From IMG/VR virus record IMGVR_UViG_3300008450_000013, positions 1 to 64,000 of that record: a stretch of DNA of 64,000 nt. The stretch is one strand, 5' to 3'. The stretch is from a virus. The translations under genes and the position numbers were made by a program. Shown here piece after piece: positions 14,038 through 22,518 of this stretch. Every line of letters starts with the position of its first letter. Position 1 is the first letter of the stretch. Below the pieces are notes generated by a model. The model had not been told where the DNA came from. It saw only the letters and a program-made list of their open reading frames with translations, and did no database searches.

Positions 14038-15696
14038 TTAGCCGTAAAGACGCTTACGAATTTCCTCTAAACTTTGACTTACAAGCAGCTCCCCATCACG
14101 GAATACTTCCTTCATCTCTCCTTGTTGCTCTTGCTCAGGAGTTTGCTCATCATAAAGAACAAAGTTGTCTCCTTCCTTCTCTACACGCAACAAACCCTTA
14201 GCAGATTTCTTAACACCACTATCTGTCTTAGGGTCTTTGAAGATGTTACGTGGTTCTCCATTCACAACACCATATGTTGCCTTCATAGCAAAACCAAAGC
14301 TATCACGAGTTTGATATTGATATGTGTATGAACCAATACCGAATACAATATTACCAGAGGCAAAGCCCTTAGCTTCCAGACGCTTCATAATCTCGTTAGC
14401 TCGCTCCAATGTAATAGAGTCTCCATAGATTAGCCCTACATGACTATCTAACATCTTATAACTTTTATCTGTTGTAGTTCCTCCGAATATATTCCATAAA
14501 CATTCTACTGAGCCTTTAACAACATGAGCTGGAACTTCTTCTAAGAGGTCTGCCCTATGATTCCAAGTCTCTCCTTCGTAACCATAATCACAGTCAATGT
14601 CAAACTTGAAATAACGATCATCAACTTTAATAACATCATACTCGTCCTGAATATCGTAATAATTGCTGCTGTTTACAGAGACATTGAATTCCTCAAGAGC
14701 TATGTAACGCAGCCCACAAATAATATCCACAGGATTGCCACTATCAGGACGGAACACTACTTTACTTAAGCCAAGAGCATTAGGCTGACGTGACATAATG
14801 ACATCTTTGAGTTGCTTAGAGTAGTCAGTAATCACTTGCCAGTAGTCCCAACTGTCACTTACAACAGAGACGACACCTATTGGGAATGTGTCTTGAATCA
14901 ATCGACGGAATGTTTCAATTTCATTATCAGCTCCTGATAAGCACATAACAGAGTGTTCAGATGCTGGTACACTTCCACCAACAAATGTCTCTTTACCACG
15001 ATAGTAGTCTTCCACATAGTCCATAGCTGGAATTGTATCTGTACCTAAGAATGATAACAAATGACCTGCTCCAGAAGCTGCTGCATCATGCACACCAGAC
15101 AGCCCTCGGAAAGAGAAGTCGTGCCCTTGCCACAATACAAACTCCTTAGAGCTGCCTGTCTTGTCAGCATAGCTATCTAGCAACTTACGATATTGGTGAG
15201 CTGTAGTTGCTGTTGTACTAGCTTTCCATAATTCTGCAGACATAACGGATTCAATGTAATTAGGAAGCCAGAAGAACTCATCAATTGTGTTTGTCACTGT
15301 CAGAACAGGAACCTTAATATCTACTAAGCTACCTTCTGGCAGAGCTTTAATACTTAATGGCAGGTATCCTAAATTATGTAAAGCTTCAATATGGCTTGTA
15401 TCTGGATTAGCAATACATAAGCCATTGGATACACGGCTGCGATATTCTTCCACCACTTTCTCTTTTGGCTGTTGGAAGAAGTTATTATTCCATGTATCTA
15501 TTAAGAATGACTTGATGAATCCTTGTAGCCCAAAGAACACAATCTTGTTATTAAACACTGCTGGAAGCTTAGAAGCATGTGTTGAGCTACGAGGTGTAAA
15601 GTTACTGTAAATCTTTGTTGTGCCTTTCTCGTACATATCTTTATGACCAATCTTGTAGTAGTCACAGGCTGTATGAGGTTTGATATTAAATGTCAT
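14038..15696 (-). CDS. nadV: Nicotinamide phosphoribosyltransferase (NAMPT/NadV)
   Basis: 552 residues. Makes nicotinamide mononucleotide from nicotinamide and PRPP, the first step of NAD salvage. The active-site blocks align with human NAMPT almost residue for residue: HDFSFRG (Arg197, human Arg196), FLGTD (Asp220, human Asp219), VPASEHSVM with the phosphorylated His248 (human His247), and VVFRPDSGNP (Arg316 region). It is slightly longer than the usual 465-495 residues. AAAGGAGAAACCA precedes the ATG. Its first 11 bases overlap the end of the PRPP synthetase gene, so the substrate maker and user are made together. Phage NAMPT enzymes are known to refill NAD during host defence or metabolic stress. 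Confidence 0.95.
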   Translation of the reverse strand: MTFNIKPHTACDYYKIGHKDMYEKGTTKIYSNFTPRSSTHASKLPAVFNNKIVFFGLQGFIKSFLIDTWNNNFFQQPKEKVVEEYRSRVSNGLCIANPDTSHIEALHNLGYLPLSIKALPEGSLVDIKVPVLTVTNTIDEFFWLPNYIESVMSAELWKASTTATTAHQYRKLLDSYADKTGSSKEFVLWQGHDFSFRGLSGVHDAAASGAGHLLSFLGTDTIPAMDYVEDYYRGKETFVGGSVPASEHSVMCLSGADNEIETFRRLIQDTFPIGVVSVVSDSWDYWQVITDYSKQLKDVIMSRQPNALGLSKVVFRPDSGNPVDIICGLRYIALEEFNVSVNSSNYYDIQDEYDVIKVDDRYFKFDIDCDYGYEGETWNHRADLLEEVPAHVVKGSVECLWNIFGGTTTDKSYKMLDSHVGLIYGDSITLERANEIMKRLEAKGFASGNIVFGIGSYTYQYQTRDSFGFAMKATYGVVNGEPRNIFKDPKTDSGVKKSAKGLLRVEKEGDNFVLYDEQTPEQEQQGEMKEVFRDGELLVSQSLEEIRKRLYG

Positions 15697-16501
15697 TGGT
15701 TTCTCCTTTTGGTAAATTTAAGATGATTGGGTTTGGTGTTCCCATCAGATTGTAAGTGTATATGCCATCAATAAGATTGTCAAACACTTTGTAACCTTTT
15801 GAGAATATTCCATGTGTTACATACAAATAGATTTTACCTGTTGTATGTGGACGTAATGCTTTAGCTAATTCTGTGAACGTCCATCCTCCTTCACAAATGT
15901 CGTCCACTATGATGAAGTCTTGATTACCTATATGACCTCCATTAAACTGTGTAGATATGATGTTACCTGTCATACAATCTCGTTCTTTAGTTGCTACCTC
16001 TACTCGACAATTCACAAGCTTGCCAAGAGAAGCCACTTTCTTCATAGCACCTGCATCTGGAGATACCAAAACACTATTAGCAAACACTTCTGTTGGTATA
16101 GTTGCTTTAGCGCACTTAGATAAATCATTATGTATCAGATTGTTGAACAGTGCTAATGGCACATCACTATGAGCATCACACACCACCACTGTGTTAAAGT
16201 TTAAGCTGTTAATAAAGTCAGCTACCACTTTAATTGATAGGCTTTCCCCTTCATTACATACCCTGTCCTGTCGTGCGTATGGAATGTAAGGCATTTCTAA
16301 GTGGATATCTGGTTTATATTCAGCCCTACGAATAGCATCTACAGCTAAAGCTAAGTTAAATAAATCTTCATTGCTTTCCCAATCCAACACTAATGTGAAT
16401 ACTCCACTAAGAACCTCATAGTTTGGTGTATAAACAACTTTACTCTCTCCTGCAGGAAACTTAGTGATTTCTAAGTTGTGTCCTTTTAATTTAACGCTCA
16501 T
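15686..16501 (-). CDS. prs: Ribose-phosphate pyrophosphokinase (PRPP synthetase)
   Basis: 271 residues, shorter than the usual 310-320 but with all the key parts: FPAGES near the N-terminus, the catalytic flexible region PYIPYARQDR (71-80), CDAHSD (108-113), VSPDAGA (146-152), and the PRPP-binding loop FIIVDDICEGGWTF (196-209). It makes PRPP from ribose 5-phosphate and ATP. AAGGAGGAGTT precedes the ATG. The neighbour nadV uses PRPP, a pairing also known in other large phages such as vibriophage KVP40. Confidence 0.95.
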   Translation of the reverse strand: MSVKLKGHNLEITKFPAGESKVVYTPNYEVLSGVFTLVLDWESNEDLFNLALAVDAIRRAEYKPDIHLEMPYIPYARQDRVCNEGESLSIKVVADFINSLNFNTVVVCDAHSDVPLALFNNLIHNDLSKCAKATIPTEVFANSVLVSPDAGAMKKVASLGKLVNCRVEVATKERDCMTGNIISTQFNGGHIGNQDFIIVDDICEGGWTFTELAKALRPHTTGKIYLYVTHGIFSKGYKVFDNLIDGIYTYNLMGTPNPIILNLPKGETNDI

Positions 16502-16510
16502 AACTCCTCC

Positions 16511-16948
16511 TTATAGCACATAACAAACAACTTGCACATCTGTACATTCCTCTTCAATAATCTTTTCAATGATATTCCAATCTCCATTAGCTAGTCCAGC
16601 TCCAATCTTAGGGATTGCAATTGAACAATATTCACATTGTTCGTTGATAGACCTGAAAGCAACTCGTATTGCTTCGTAGTCAGCATAAAGCTTGAGTTTA
16701 TCTCTTCCATAGTATTTCTGGGTGATAGTATTCAATATCAACTTATCTCCAGAGTATGCTCCCACCACTTCTCCAAGCTCTAACACATCATTTTCGTAGG
16801 CTGCTTTATATGCTTCATAAGCCTCAGGATATCTCTTACGGATAGCCAGAGCTACACCACTTCCCATAACTCCCTGAGCATTGCAGCCATGTACAATTAC
16901 TTGTTCTGTGCATTCCAGTAAATCTCCTTGTTTATAGATTATCTTCAT
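16511..16948 (-). CDS. Macro domain protein (ADP-ribose-binding)
   Basis: 145 residues forming a single macro domain: KQGDLLE (residues 6-12), VHGCNAQGVMGSGVALAIRK (residues 19-38) with the Asn and glycine-rich loop that holds ADP-ribose, and IPKIGAGLANGDW (the second binding loop). The architecture resembles the Poa1p-type ADP-ribose 1''-phosphatases found in phages. It may process ADP-ribose 1''-phosphate or remove ADP-ribose marks. Its place next to prs and nadV suggests a role in NAD or ADP-ribose balance. It overlaps the upstream gene by four bases. Confidence 0.9.
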   Translation of the reverse strand: MKIIYKQGDLLECTEQVIVHGCNAQGVMGSGVALAIRKRYPEAYEAYKAAYENDVLELGEVVGAYSGDKLILNTITQKYYGRDKLKLYADYEAIRVAFRSINEQCEYCSIAIPKIGAGLANGDWNIIEKIIEEECTDVQVVCYVL

Positions 16949-17363
16949 TCTATCCCCTCCCCTTCAACGTATGTGATTTTCTTAATGGCTATGAGTTTAT
17001 AGTTAGCAGCACCCTGTCCATACTTCACACTCTGGAGTAAGGGTGCTTCCAATATGTGTACAACTACACGATTAGGAGCATCCTCTTCCCAGCTAGTAAA
17101 CCTGTAAATCTCCAACCACACTGTTTTCTCTTCTGGTTGTTCTACCAAATCATTATCTGTAAAATCTACCGCAAAGAACATACCGAACTTAGTCATCTGC
17201 CACACTTCAGTATCTACTACAACAACAACAGGGTAGTTACCTTCGCAGGCATCCACACACACAGCACCCTAACATCACGTCCATCACGAGTTTTGTAGCG
17301 TTTCTCCATAGAAACCAATTTCTTATCCATAGAAACTGGATTTTTAGTTTCAATTAAATTCAT
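16945..17363 (-). pseudogene. Conserved phage protein gene split by a frameshift at a (TG)5 tract
   Basis: The true start is at 17363 (GAAGGAGAAGGT before the ATG). The first part reads YKTRDGRDVRVLC, the usual opening of a common phage protein (TRDGR...V.C.D), and the continuation VDACEGNYPVVVVVD lies in another frame from 17262. The join falls in the dinucleotide run 17254-17263 ((CA)5 on the plus strand). Without a shift, translation stops after 48 codons at 17217. Removing one TG restores a single protein of about 138 residues. It could be a mutation, phase variation, or a sequencing error. The remaining sequence is undamaged. Confidence 0.7.
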
Positions 17364-17521
17364 ACCTTCTCCTTCTTCAAAATAAAGAGCAACACAATAA
17401 CACCAATAGGAATAAATAACAAGACAGGATAAGCAATAAACAATGTAACTCCAAGAGCTAATACCATCAATTGCCAGTTAATTAAGCCTAGGCATAGGAG
17501 TGCCAAAATTAGAAAGAACAT
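17360..17521 (-). CDS. Small hydrophobic membrane protein (53 aa)
   Basis: Nearly all hydrophobic from residue 2 to 48, enough for two membrane passes, ending in LKKEKV. Its stop overlaps the next start by four bases, and its own start lies inside the end of the gene upstream. Function unknown. Confidence 0.65.
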   Translation of the reverse strand: MFFLILALLCLGLINWQLMVLALGVTLFIAYPVLLFIPIGVIVLLFILKKEKV

Positions 17522-17808
17522 TGTTCCACCACCTTCTGCCTCTCATACATCTTGATAATATTATTCATCCTTTCAGTTTTCTTGTATTCCTTCATACTCC
17601 TGATAACTTGACGGAATTGTGCTATAGTGAACTGAATGTCTGTATCGAGCTGTTCCACAAACCCTGTATTAATATCCCCATACTTAACAAGGTTTATAGG
17701 CAGTGTCTTGTGCAACAGCACACCCTCTTGTGCATGATTCCACACTTCAGGCTTCATCATCTCAGCTTCAATAATAGATCTTGTCTGTTGTTCTAATAAA
17801 CTAGTCAT
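17509..17808 (-). CDS. Hypothetical protein (99 aa)
   Basis: The ATG at 17808 has GGAGAATACA upstream and is preferred to the frame's earlier codon at 17859. A helical protein with a basic end (MKEYKKTERMNNIIKMYERQ). No family recognised. Confidence 0.7.
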   Translation of the reverse strand: MTSLLEQQTRSIIEAEMMKPEVWNHAQEGVLLHKTLPINLVKYGDINTGFVEQLDTDIQFTIAQFRQVIRSMKEYKKTERMNNIIKMYERQKVVEQCSF

Positions 17809-18106
17809 TGTATTCTCCTTTACATTTCTTTTGTACCTCGTTATCGAGGAATTGAACATGAGCTGCTAACGCAGTAATATCCCTAGAGCTATTCTGAATG
17901 TATTCCTCATCCTTCTCAAACATATTTATAACAGCTTCATTAGCATCGTTCTGAGCCTGTACAAACTTAGTCATGTTGAACATGTATTCTGTCAGTGTTT
18001 CTCGTAGCAGCTCTATTTGAGATTGTTGCTGTGTTAGCTTCTGTCCTTGCACACCTATTAACACCAAACAGATGAGTATAAGTATTGCTGTTATGATTTC
18101 TGTCAT
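17801..18106 (-). CDS. Membrane-anchored coiled-coil protein A
   Basis: Start at 18106 (AAGGATACTGAA upstream). An N-terminal membrane segment (IITAILILICLVLIGVQG) is followed by a Gln/Glu-rich coiled coil and NMTKFVQAQNDANEAVINMF. The next gene upstream (18108-18311) has the same layout and related sequence, so the two are tandem paralogs. Orientation and build recall Rz-like or receptor-blocking proteins, but function is unknown. Confidence 0.7.
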   Translation of the reverse strand: MTEIITAILILICLVLIGVQGQKLTQQQSQIELLRETLTEYMFNMTKFVQAQNDANEAVINMFEKDEEYIQNSSRDITALAAHVQFLDNEVQKKCKGEYND

Positions 18107-18107
18107 T

Positions 18108-18311
18108 TCAGTATCCTTTCTTAATACAATCAATGAGCATCCGGCTAATGTCATTCTGATTCTTAATAAATTCATTCATGTTGTTGGAAAATGTTAGTGT
18201 GCTATCTTGTAACTCATGTAGCTGACGCTTCAATGTAGTAATCTCTTTTCCTTGTATGTGCAATAGAATCATAATAGCTATTATGCAAATTCCTATGAGT
18301 ATTTCTGTCAT
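18108..18311 (-). CDS. Membrane-anchored coiled-coil protein B
   Basis: 67 residues. Shares the start MTEI, a membrane segment (LIGICIIAIMILLHIQG), and the motif NMNEFIKNQNDISRMLI with its neighbour (NMTKFVQAQNDANEAVINM). AAGGAGAGAAAGA precedes the ATG, which overlaps the methyltransferase stop. Likely arose by duplication. Confidence 0.7.
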   Translation of the reverse strand: MTEILIGICIIAIMILLHIQGKEITTLKRQLHELQDSTLTFSNNMNEFIKNQNDISRMLIDCIKKGY

Positions 18312-19090
18312 TCTTTCTCTCCTTGTTTCACATTATTTAAAATACGCTCTTTAGCTATGTTGAAGTAGGTTTCATCCATCTCAATACCTATAAACTTACG
18401 TCCTAAATTGGAACAAGCCACTCCTGTAGTGCCGCTGCCCATTGTGAAGTCTAACACTGTATCACCTTCATTACTATAAGTCTTAATGAGGTATTCCATT
18501 AGAGCAACAGGCTTCTGTGTTGGATGTACTTGGCTGACATTATGGATGTTATCAAATTTCAATAGCTCTGTTGGATAGTTAGTCCACTCTTGTACATACT
18601 CATTGTTACTGTTGCTAGGTCTTGTATAAGAGTTTTCTTTACCTAAGTCGCCACGAATTGACACCTTCTTGCCTTCCTTACACTTTATCAAACCTTGTGG
18701 GTTATATAACATATTGTTCTTATTGCCATTAGAAGTTTTACCATTTGAAAACACACAAACTTCTTCGATAACTTTAAGAGGCTTAAGTTTTGCATTAACA
18801 AAACCACCTTTCCTATTCTTTTCCCAGAACCAATTGTATTTGTACATTTCAAAATTACTGGGAATCAACTTTGAAGTAAATGGCTGTGCAGCAAACAAGC
18901 AGATTGCTCTATTAGGTCTTATAATTCTCCTGAGTTGCTCCCACATTAAGTCTAAAGGAATGATACTGTCCCACTTACAAGCTGTCGTCCCGTAGGGAGG
19001 GTCTGTTAATATTAAATCAACACTCCCATCAGGAATTTCTTTCATTCGCTCTAAGCAATCCCCTAACATAAGCCAATTGTTGTCAATCAT
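18308..19090 (-). CDS. DNA methyltransferase (N6-adenine/N4-cytosine class)
   Basis: 260 residues in the beta-type order: catalytic motif IV TDPPYG (DPPY at 30-33) near the N-terminus, target-recognition part in the middle, HPTQKPVALMEYLIKTYS, then the S-adenosylmethionine motif I LDFTMGSGTTGVA near the C-terminus. It transfers a methyl group to an exocyclic amino group of adenine or cytosine. No restriction enzyme gene is nearby, so it is probably an orphan enzyme that protects phage DNA. It is a paralog of the enzyme at 22606-23337. Confidence 0.93.
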   Translation of the reverse strand: MIDNNWLMLGDCLERMKEIPDGSVDLILTDPPYGTTACKWDSIIPLDLMWEQLRRIIRPNRAICLFAAQPFTSKLIPSNFEMYKYNWFWEKNRKGGFVNAKLKPLKVIEEVCVFSNGKTSNGNKNNMLYNPQGLIKCKEGKKVSIRGDLGKENSYTRPSNSNNEYVQEWTNYPTELLKFDNIHNVSQVHPTQKPVALMEYLIKTYSNEGDTVLDFTMGSGTTGVACSNLGRKFIGIEMDETYFNIAKERILNNVKQGEKE

Positions 19091-19100
19091 TTATTTCTCC

Positions 19101-19493
19101 TCAGTCGTTAATAGCAATAAACAATATAATCATACATAGGAGTCCACTTAAGATAACCCCAATCAAAGCCCAAGCTTTTGAATGTTGGCTTCTGTCCTCA
19201 AATTTAATACTATCACCAACACTATACTTGTAGTGAGTCACTTTGCTAACATCCTTGCTATCAAGTTCTCCTGTCAACACGTCCTTGACAATGAATGACA
19301 AAACTTGATTCTGCCCACTCTTAGAGTATGTGTAATTCATAAGCTTGTCCACTACAATGTATTCTTTAAACACAGGCTCTTGTAGGCTATTGACATAAAT
19401 CCCTATTGTAGCTGGCGTTGCTATAAATAGAATTATTCCAAATGTTACACAAATAGCTACAATAGCTTCCTTAATTGTTTTTAATAGTTTCAT
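19101..19493 (-). CDS. Membrane protein with a central exposed domain (130 aa)
   Basis: AAAGGAGAGTTAA before the ATG. Membrane segments at residues about 12-32 (IVAICVTFGIILFIATPATI) and 107-127, with a soluble beta-rich loop between. Similar in layout to phage inner-membrane proteins of unknown role. Confidence 0.7.
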   Translation of the reverse strand: MKLLKTIKEAIVAICVTFGIILFIATPATIGIYVNSLQEPVFKEYIVVDKLMNYTYSKSGQNQVLSFIVKDVLTGELDSKDVSKVTHYKYSVGDSIKFEDRSQHSKAWALIGVILSGLLCMIILFIAIND

Positions 19494-19809
19494 TTAACTC
19501 TCCTTTAAATTGTTCAACAAGCTTCCTACCTCTTTGGAATCTACCTATCCACTTCTTCATCTTGTACAGCAACGTCTCCTTGTTACGCTCTGGAGTGATT
19601 GTCTCATATTGCCAACGCCCATTCAGCTTATGTGTAGCAACTTGTAAAATCATGTTCTCAGCTCTAGATACATGCACCACCTTATTAGCCTTGGTATGCA
19701 CCATGACAAGATTACCATCCTTCTTGATGTTAGTCATAAATGGTGTTGCAGAGGAGATTTCAGCGCCTGTGTCACGGTCTAGGAATCGGTAACGTACATT
19801 AAATCTCAT
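19471..19809 (-). CDS. Hypothetical basic protein (112 aa)
   Basis: AAGGAGAAGCA before the ATG. Beta-rich N-terminal half and a basic helical end (MKKWIGRFQRGRKLVEQFKG). It overlaps the next gene by 23 bases. No family recognised. Confidence 0.7.
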   Translation of the reverse strand: MRFNVRYRFLDRDTGAEISSATPFMTNIKKDGNLVMVHTKANKVVHVSRAENMILQVATHKLNGRWQYETITPERNKETLLYKMKKWIGRFQRGRKLVEQFKGELNETIKNN

Positions 19810-20126
19810 TGCTTCTCCTTGTAGAATTCCCCTAATTCAAATATCGCACCATTCCCTATACCAGCTTGCAGGCTACGTACAAGCTGTTCAACACTAATAA
19901 ACAATTGTACCCCTTTGAAAAATGGGTATGGCTGTGCATTCCATACTTCTAATACAACGCCTGTCAGTTTGTCTCGAATAACAACTGTTCTAGTAGTATC
20001 AAAGTATGTCACAACCCCTTCTTTTTCATAACTACTCAATGGGACTATTTCCCACCTAGCAATATCTTTAAAAGTCTCCTCCATTGACGCAAGTATTTTA
20101 TTCTTTCTTTCGTATTCTTCAAACAT
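19806..20126 (-). CDS. Hypothetical protein (106 aa)
   Basis: GAGGAGGATTGAT before the ATG. Contains VVTYFDTTRTVVIRDKLTGV, a beta-hairpin-like stretch. No family recognised. Coupled to the next gene through a four-base overlap. Confidence 0.7.
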   Translation of the reverse strand: MFEEYERKNKILASMEETFKDIARWEIVPLSSYEKEGVVTYFDTTRTVVIRDKLTGVVLEVWNAQPYPFFKGVQLFISVEQLVRSLQAGIGNGAIFELGEFYKEKQ

Positions 20127-20127
20127 A

Positions 20128-20451
20128 TCAATCCTCCTCTAATGCTAAAGCCAACGGAGCTAATATTGTCTCAGCCCATTCTTTGCGTGTCATTCCTTGT
20201 TCGTAGAATGTTGTGCTTTCATAAGTGTACTCCTCTGAATCTTCCACACTAAGTTCAGCATCAAGGTTTTCATTAATATTCTTCTGAATAGCTTGAGTCA
20301 ATACTTGGTAGTCATATTCGTTGTATTTCTCATTGTACTCAGGAAATATGCCAAAATGACCTGTGATATACCCAATGCGATTGCATAGGTATTGGTCACG
20401 GGTATTTAAGGCTACAGCTTCCATCAATAAATCTACATGTTTCTGCGACAT
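20128..20451 (-). CDS. Hypothetical acidic protein (107 aa)
   Basis: The ATG at 20451 has CAAAGGAGAAAACAA upstream, so I prefer it to the earlier in-frame ATG at 20484. Acidic with a long helix (QVLTQAIQKNINENLDAEL). First gene after the promoter at 20503-20531. Confidence 0.7.
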   Translation of the reverse strand: MSQKHVDLLMEAVALNTRDQYLCNRIGYITGHFGIFPEYNEKYNEYDYQVLTQAIQKNINENLDAELSVEDSEEYTYESTTFYEQGMTRKEWAETILAPLALALEED

Positions 20452-20502
20452 TTGTTTTCTCCTTTGTTTGTTAAGAAAGCTCATAATTAAGCTGACAGAC
20501 GA

Positions 20503-20531
20503 ATAGTATTAGAGATTGGGAGGGATGTCAA
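20503..20531 (-). promoter_or_regulatory. Sigma-70-type promoter inside the end of the preceding gene
   Basis: On the minus strand TTGACA (20531-20526), a 17-bp spacer, TACTAT (20508-20503). It overlaps the last codons of the 20509-21678 gene and drives the block that includes prs and nadV. Confidence 0.8.
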
Positions 20532-21678
20532 GAGAAATTTCTTTCAATCCCACACATAATTCCAAAACTTCCTCTTTTCTGTCAATGCTGATACTCTCAC
20601 GTCTGAAGCCTTCGCAGTCTATTAAGCCTGTCTTGTGTAACAACTTGATAGCATTCTCCACTGATAAAATCTTAGTACCAGACCCCTCGAAGATTCTCGT
20701 TGAGAGGATTTTGTAGCCTAAATCTTTTAAGTTCTTACGGTGTGTTGTAAGTCTGTTGTTGAGTTTGTTAGTTATGCCGTAGCCTAGAACAATGGTAGAA
20801 TCTGTTTGGATTTCTAGTAGGTATAGTGAGCCTTGTTTGGACTTATCATAGCCTGTTTTTGGAGGGTTGCATTCTATACATTCGTAGCCTATCGCAGATG
20901 TACTATCATGTACGCGAGAGTATAACCCATGTATCTTACAAACAAAAGTAGGGAACCAGTAGTTACCTTTCTTTACTGCACCAATAACAGATATATTCTC
21001 ATTATTACCCTCTGAAACCCTTCTTTTAGCCATTTCCGATATATAATCCCCAGATAACTTCTTCTTGGCAGAACAATAGCAAGGTATCCTACCTTTATCA
21101 AGATTGTTCAAGGTACTTTCAAACAAACTCTCAAGTCCTTTGGATTCGCAAATCTTACAATGAAATCCGCACCAAACACTACTGCCGAATTTCTTGCCAG
21201 TATCCCATACTGTGTAAGATGGATTGTTCATGTTGTATTTAGATAGAGTTTCACTAGCAGAATGAGGAATTCCTAAGTTCCCATCTCCAGCAAAGAAACT
21301 GTTGATCGAATTTATAGTGAATTCTATTCCCATCCTATTGCAGAAAAGATTTACTTCAGTATTACTTGGTTTTCCTGAAATTACTCCAAACCCTAAAAAT
21401 TTAATTGGGAGGTTTTCGGAAACAATTTTACGATCAATCTTGATTTTATACTGCATCAAGGAAATTCTGGGATTTTTGGCACAACCACATGGAATACTTC
21501 CTTTTCTTAAAGCAGTATAAACTTGCTCAAATACTGCATCACCATATAACTCTGGGTCTTTTGCACAAACCAGACATTTAACTTTTACATAACCGCCTTT
21601 AGCACGGCTAACAACTACAAGATTACCTTCATTAAATGTTTCTCCAACTCTACTTTTATTATATTCCCTCATCTCCAT
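20509..21678 (-). CDS. Zinc-finger protein with a C-terminal GIY-YIG-like domain (possible homing endonuclease)
   Basis: About 389 residues. The N-terminal 270 residues hold several repeated CxxC units (CLVC...CGC, CKIC...CYC, CKIHG...CIEC), each like the zinc-ribbon modules that read DNA in some phage homing enzymes. The C-terminal part begins GSLYLLEI, then LGYGITNKLNNRLTTHRKNL, matching the GIY and YIG strands and catalytic Arg helix of GIY-YIG nucleases, with a later Glu (SVENAIKLL). The start is uncertain: ATG 21678, or GTG 21699. It overlaps the end of the gene upstream and may be a mobile insertion. Confidence 0.75.
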   Translation of the reverse strand: MEMREYNKSRVGETFNEGNLVVVSRAKGGYVKVKCLVCAKDPELYGDAVFEQVYTALRKGSIPCGCAKNPRISLMQYKIKIDRKIVSENLPIKFLGFGVISGKPSNTEVNLFCNRMGIEFTINSINSFFAGDGNLGIPHSASETLSKYNMNNPSYTVWDTGKKFGSSVWCGFHCKICESKGLESLFESTLNNLDKGRIPCYCSAKKKLSGDYISEMAKRRVSEGNNENISVIGAVKKGNYWFPTFVCKIHGLYSRVHDSTSAIGYECIECNPPKTGYDKSKQGSLYLLEIQTDSTIVLGYGITNKLNNRLTTHRKNLKDLGYKILSTRIFEGSGTKILSVENAIKLLHKTGLIDCEGFRRESISIDRKEEVLELCVGLKEISLDIPPNL

Positions 21679-22474
21679 CCCACTTGTTATCTCTTTCACA
21701 ATCTATGTAGAAAGAAGCCTCATCAAAATAATTAAATAAATCCTCATCTACCTCTTTATCCACAGTATTTGAAGCCCAAGCTAGAATATCAGGCTCAACA
21801 ACATATACTTTTTCCTCTATAGCAGAATTAGTATATATGTCTACTTTTTCATCACTATACTTTTCTACGCAAGTATATATATGGGATATAATAGCATTGC
21901 GGTTCTCAAACTCATTAACTAAGTTCTCAACCATGTTGATTGTTGACTGTGCATCTGTACCATTGCCTAACTTACTGCCTGCATACGTTAATGAAACAAT
22001 AGCCCATCGTACACTGTTAGCATAAGAAGAATCAAGATTAAATAAATCAATGTAGTTACTTACCTCCTCCTCAATTCTGTCACTAATCAATTTTGTTGAT
22101 TGCATTAGTTCAATAAATGATTGTTGTGCTTTGTGAGGCTGTAACCAGTATGGACGTACAAGACAGTCTTTGTGTTCACGTAATCTTAGTTTGATACGAT
22201 TAAATATCTTGTCTTCTTTTATTTTGTCTTCTTTAGTGAATGTGTTTGTGTGCAAGGTTCTAATGATGTGTCGGATTTCAATATTTGTGATTCCTTCTTT
22301 ACTTCTTGCTTTATCCATTGTTTGTGCAAGAATTTCATCATCTGTTTTGTGTTTCTTCACTGTCTTGAGGTTGGTTTTGCACCATATCTCACTACACCCT
22401 AGTGTTTGTGCAATCTCTTTATATGTACAACCTTCTTCACGTAGTTGTTTAGCTTTGTTTATGTCAATCTTCAC
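21659..22474 (-). CDS. Helix-turn-helix protein (271 aa), first gene of the operon
   Basis: Residues 9-36 form a helix-turn-helix of the resolvase/homeodomain-like type (REEGCTYKEIAQTLGCSEIW). The remaining 230 residues are helical and acidic, without a recognised domain. As the first gene after the promoter at 22519-22547 it may be a transcription regulator or a DNA-replication accessory protein. The role is inferred only from the HTH. Confidence 0.7.
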   Translation of the reverse strand: MKIDINKAKQLREEGCTYKEIAQTLGCSEIWCKTNLKTVKKHKTDDEILAQTMDKARSKEGITNIEIRHIIRTLHTNTFTKEDKIKEDKIFNRIKLRLREHKDCLVRPYWLQPHKAQQSFIELMQSTKLISDRIEEEVSNYIDLFNLDSSYANSVRWAIVSLTYAGSKLGNGTDAQSTINMVENLVNEFENRNAIISHIYTCVEKYSDEKVDIYTNSAIEEKVYVVEPDILAWASNTVDKEVDEDLFNYFDEASFYIDCERDNKWDGDEGI

Positions 22475-22518
22475 TTACTATCCTTTCTTTATTATACTGT
22501 GTATGAATTTATAGGTAT

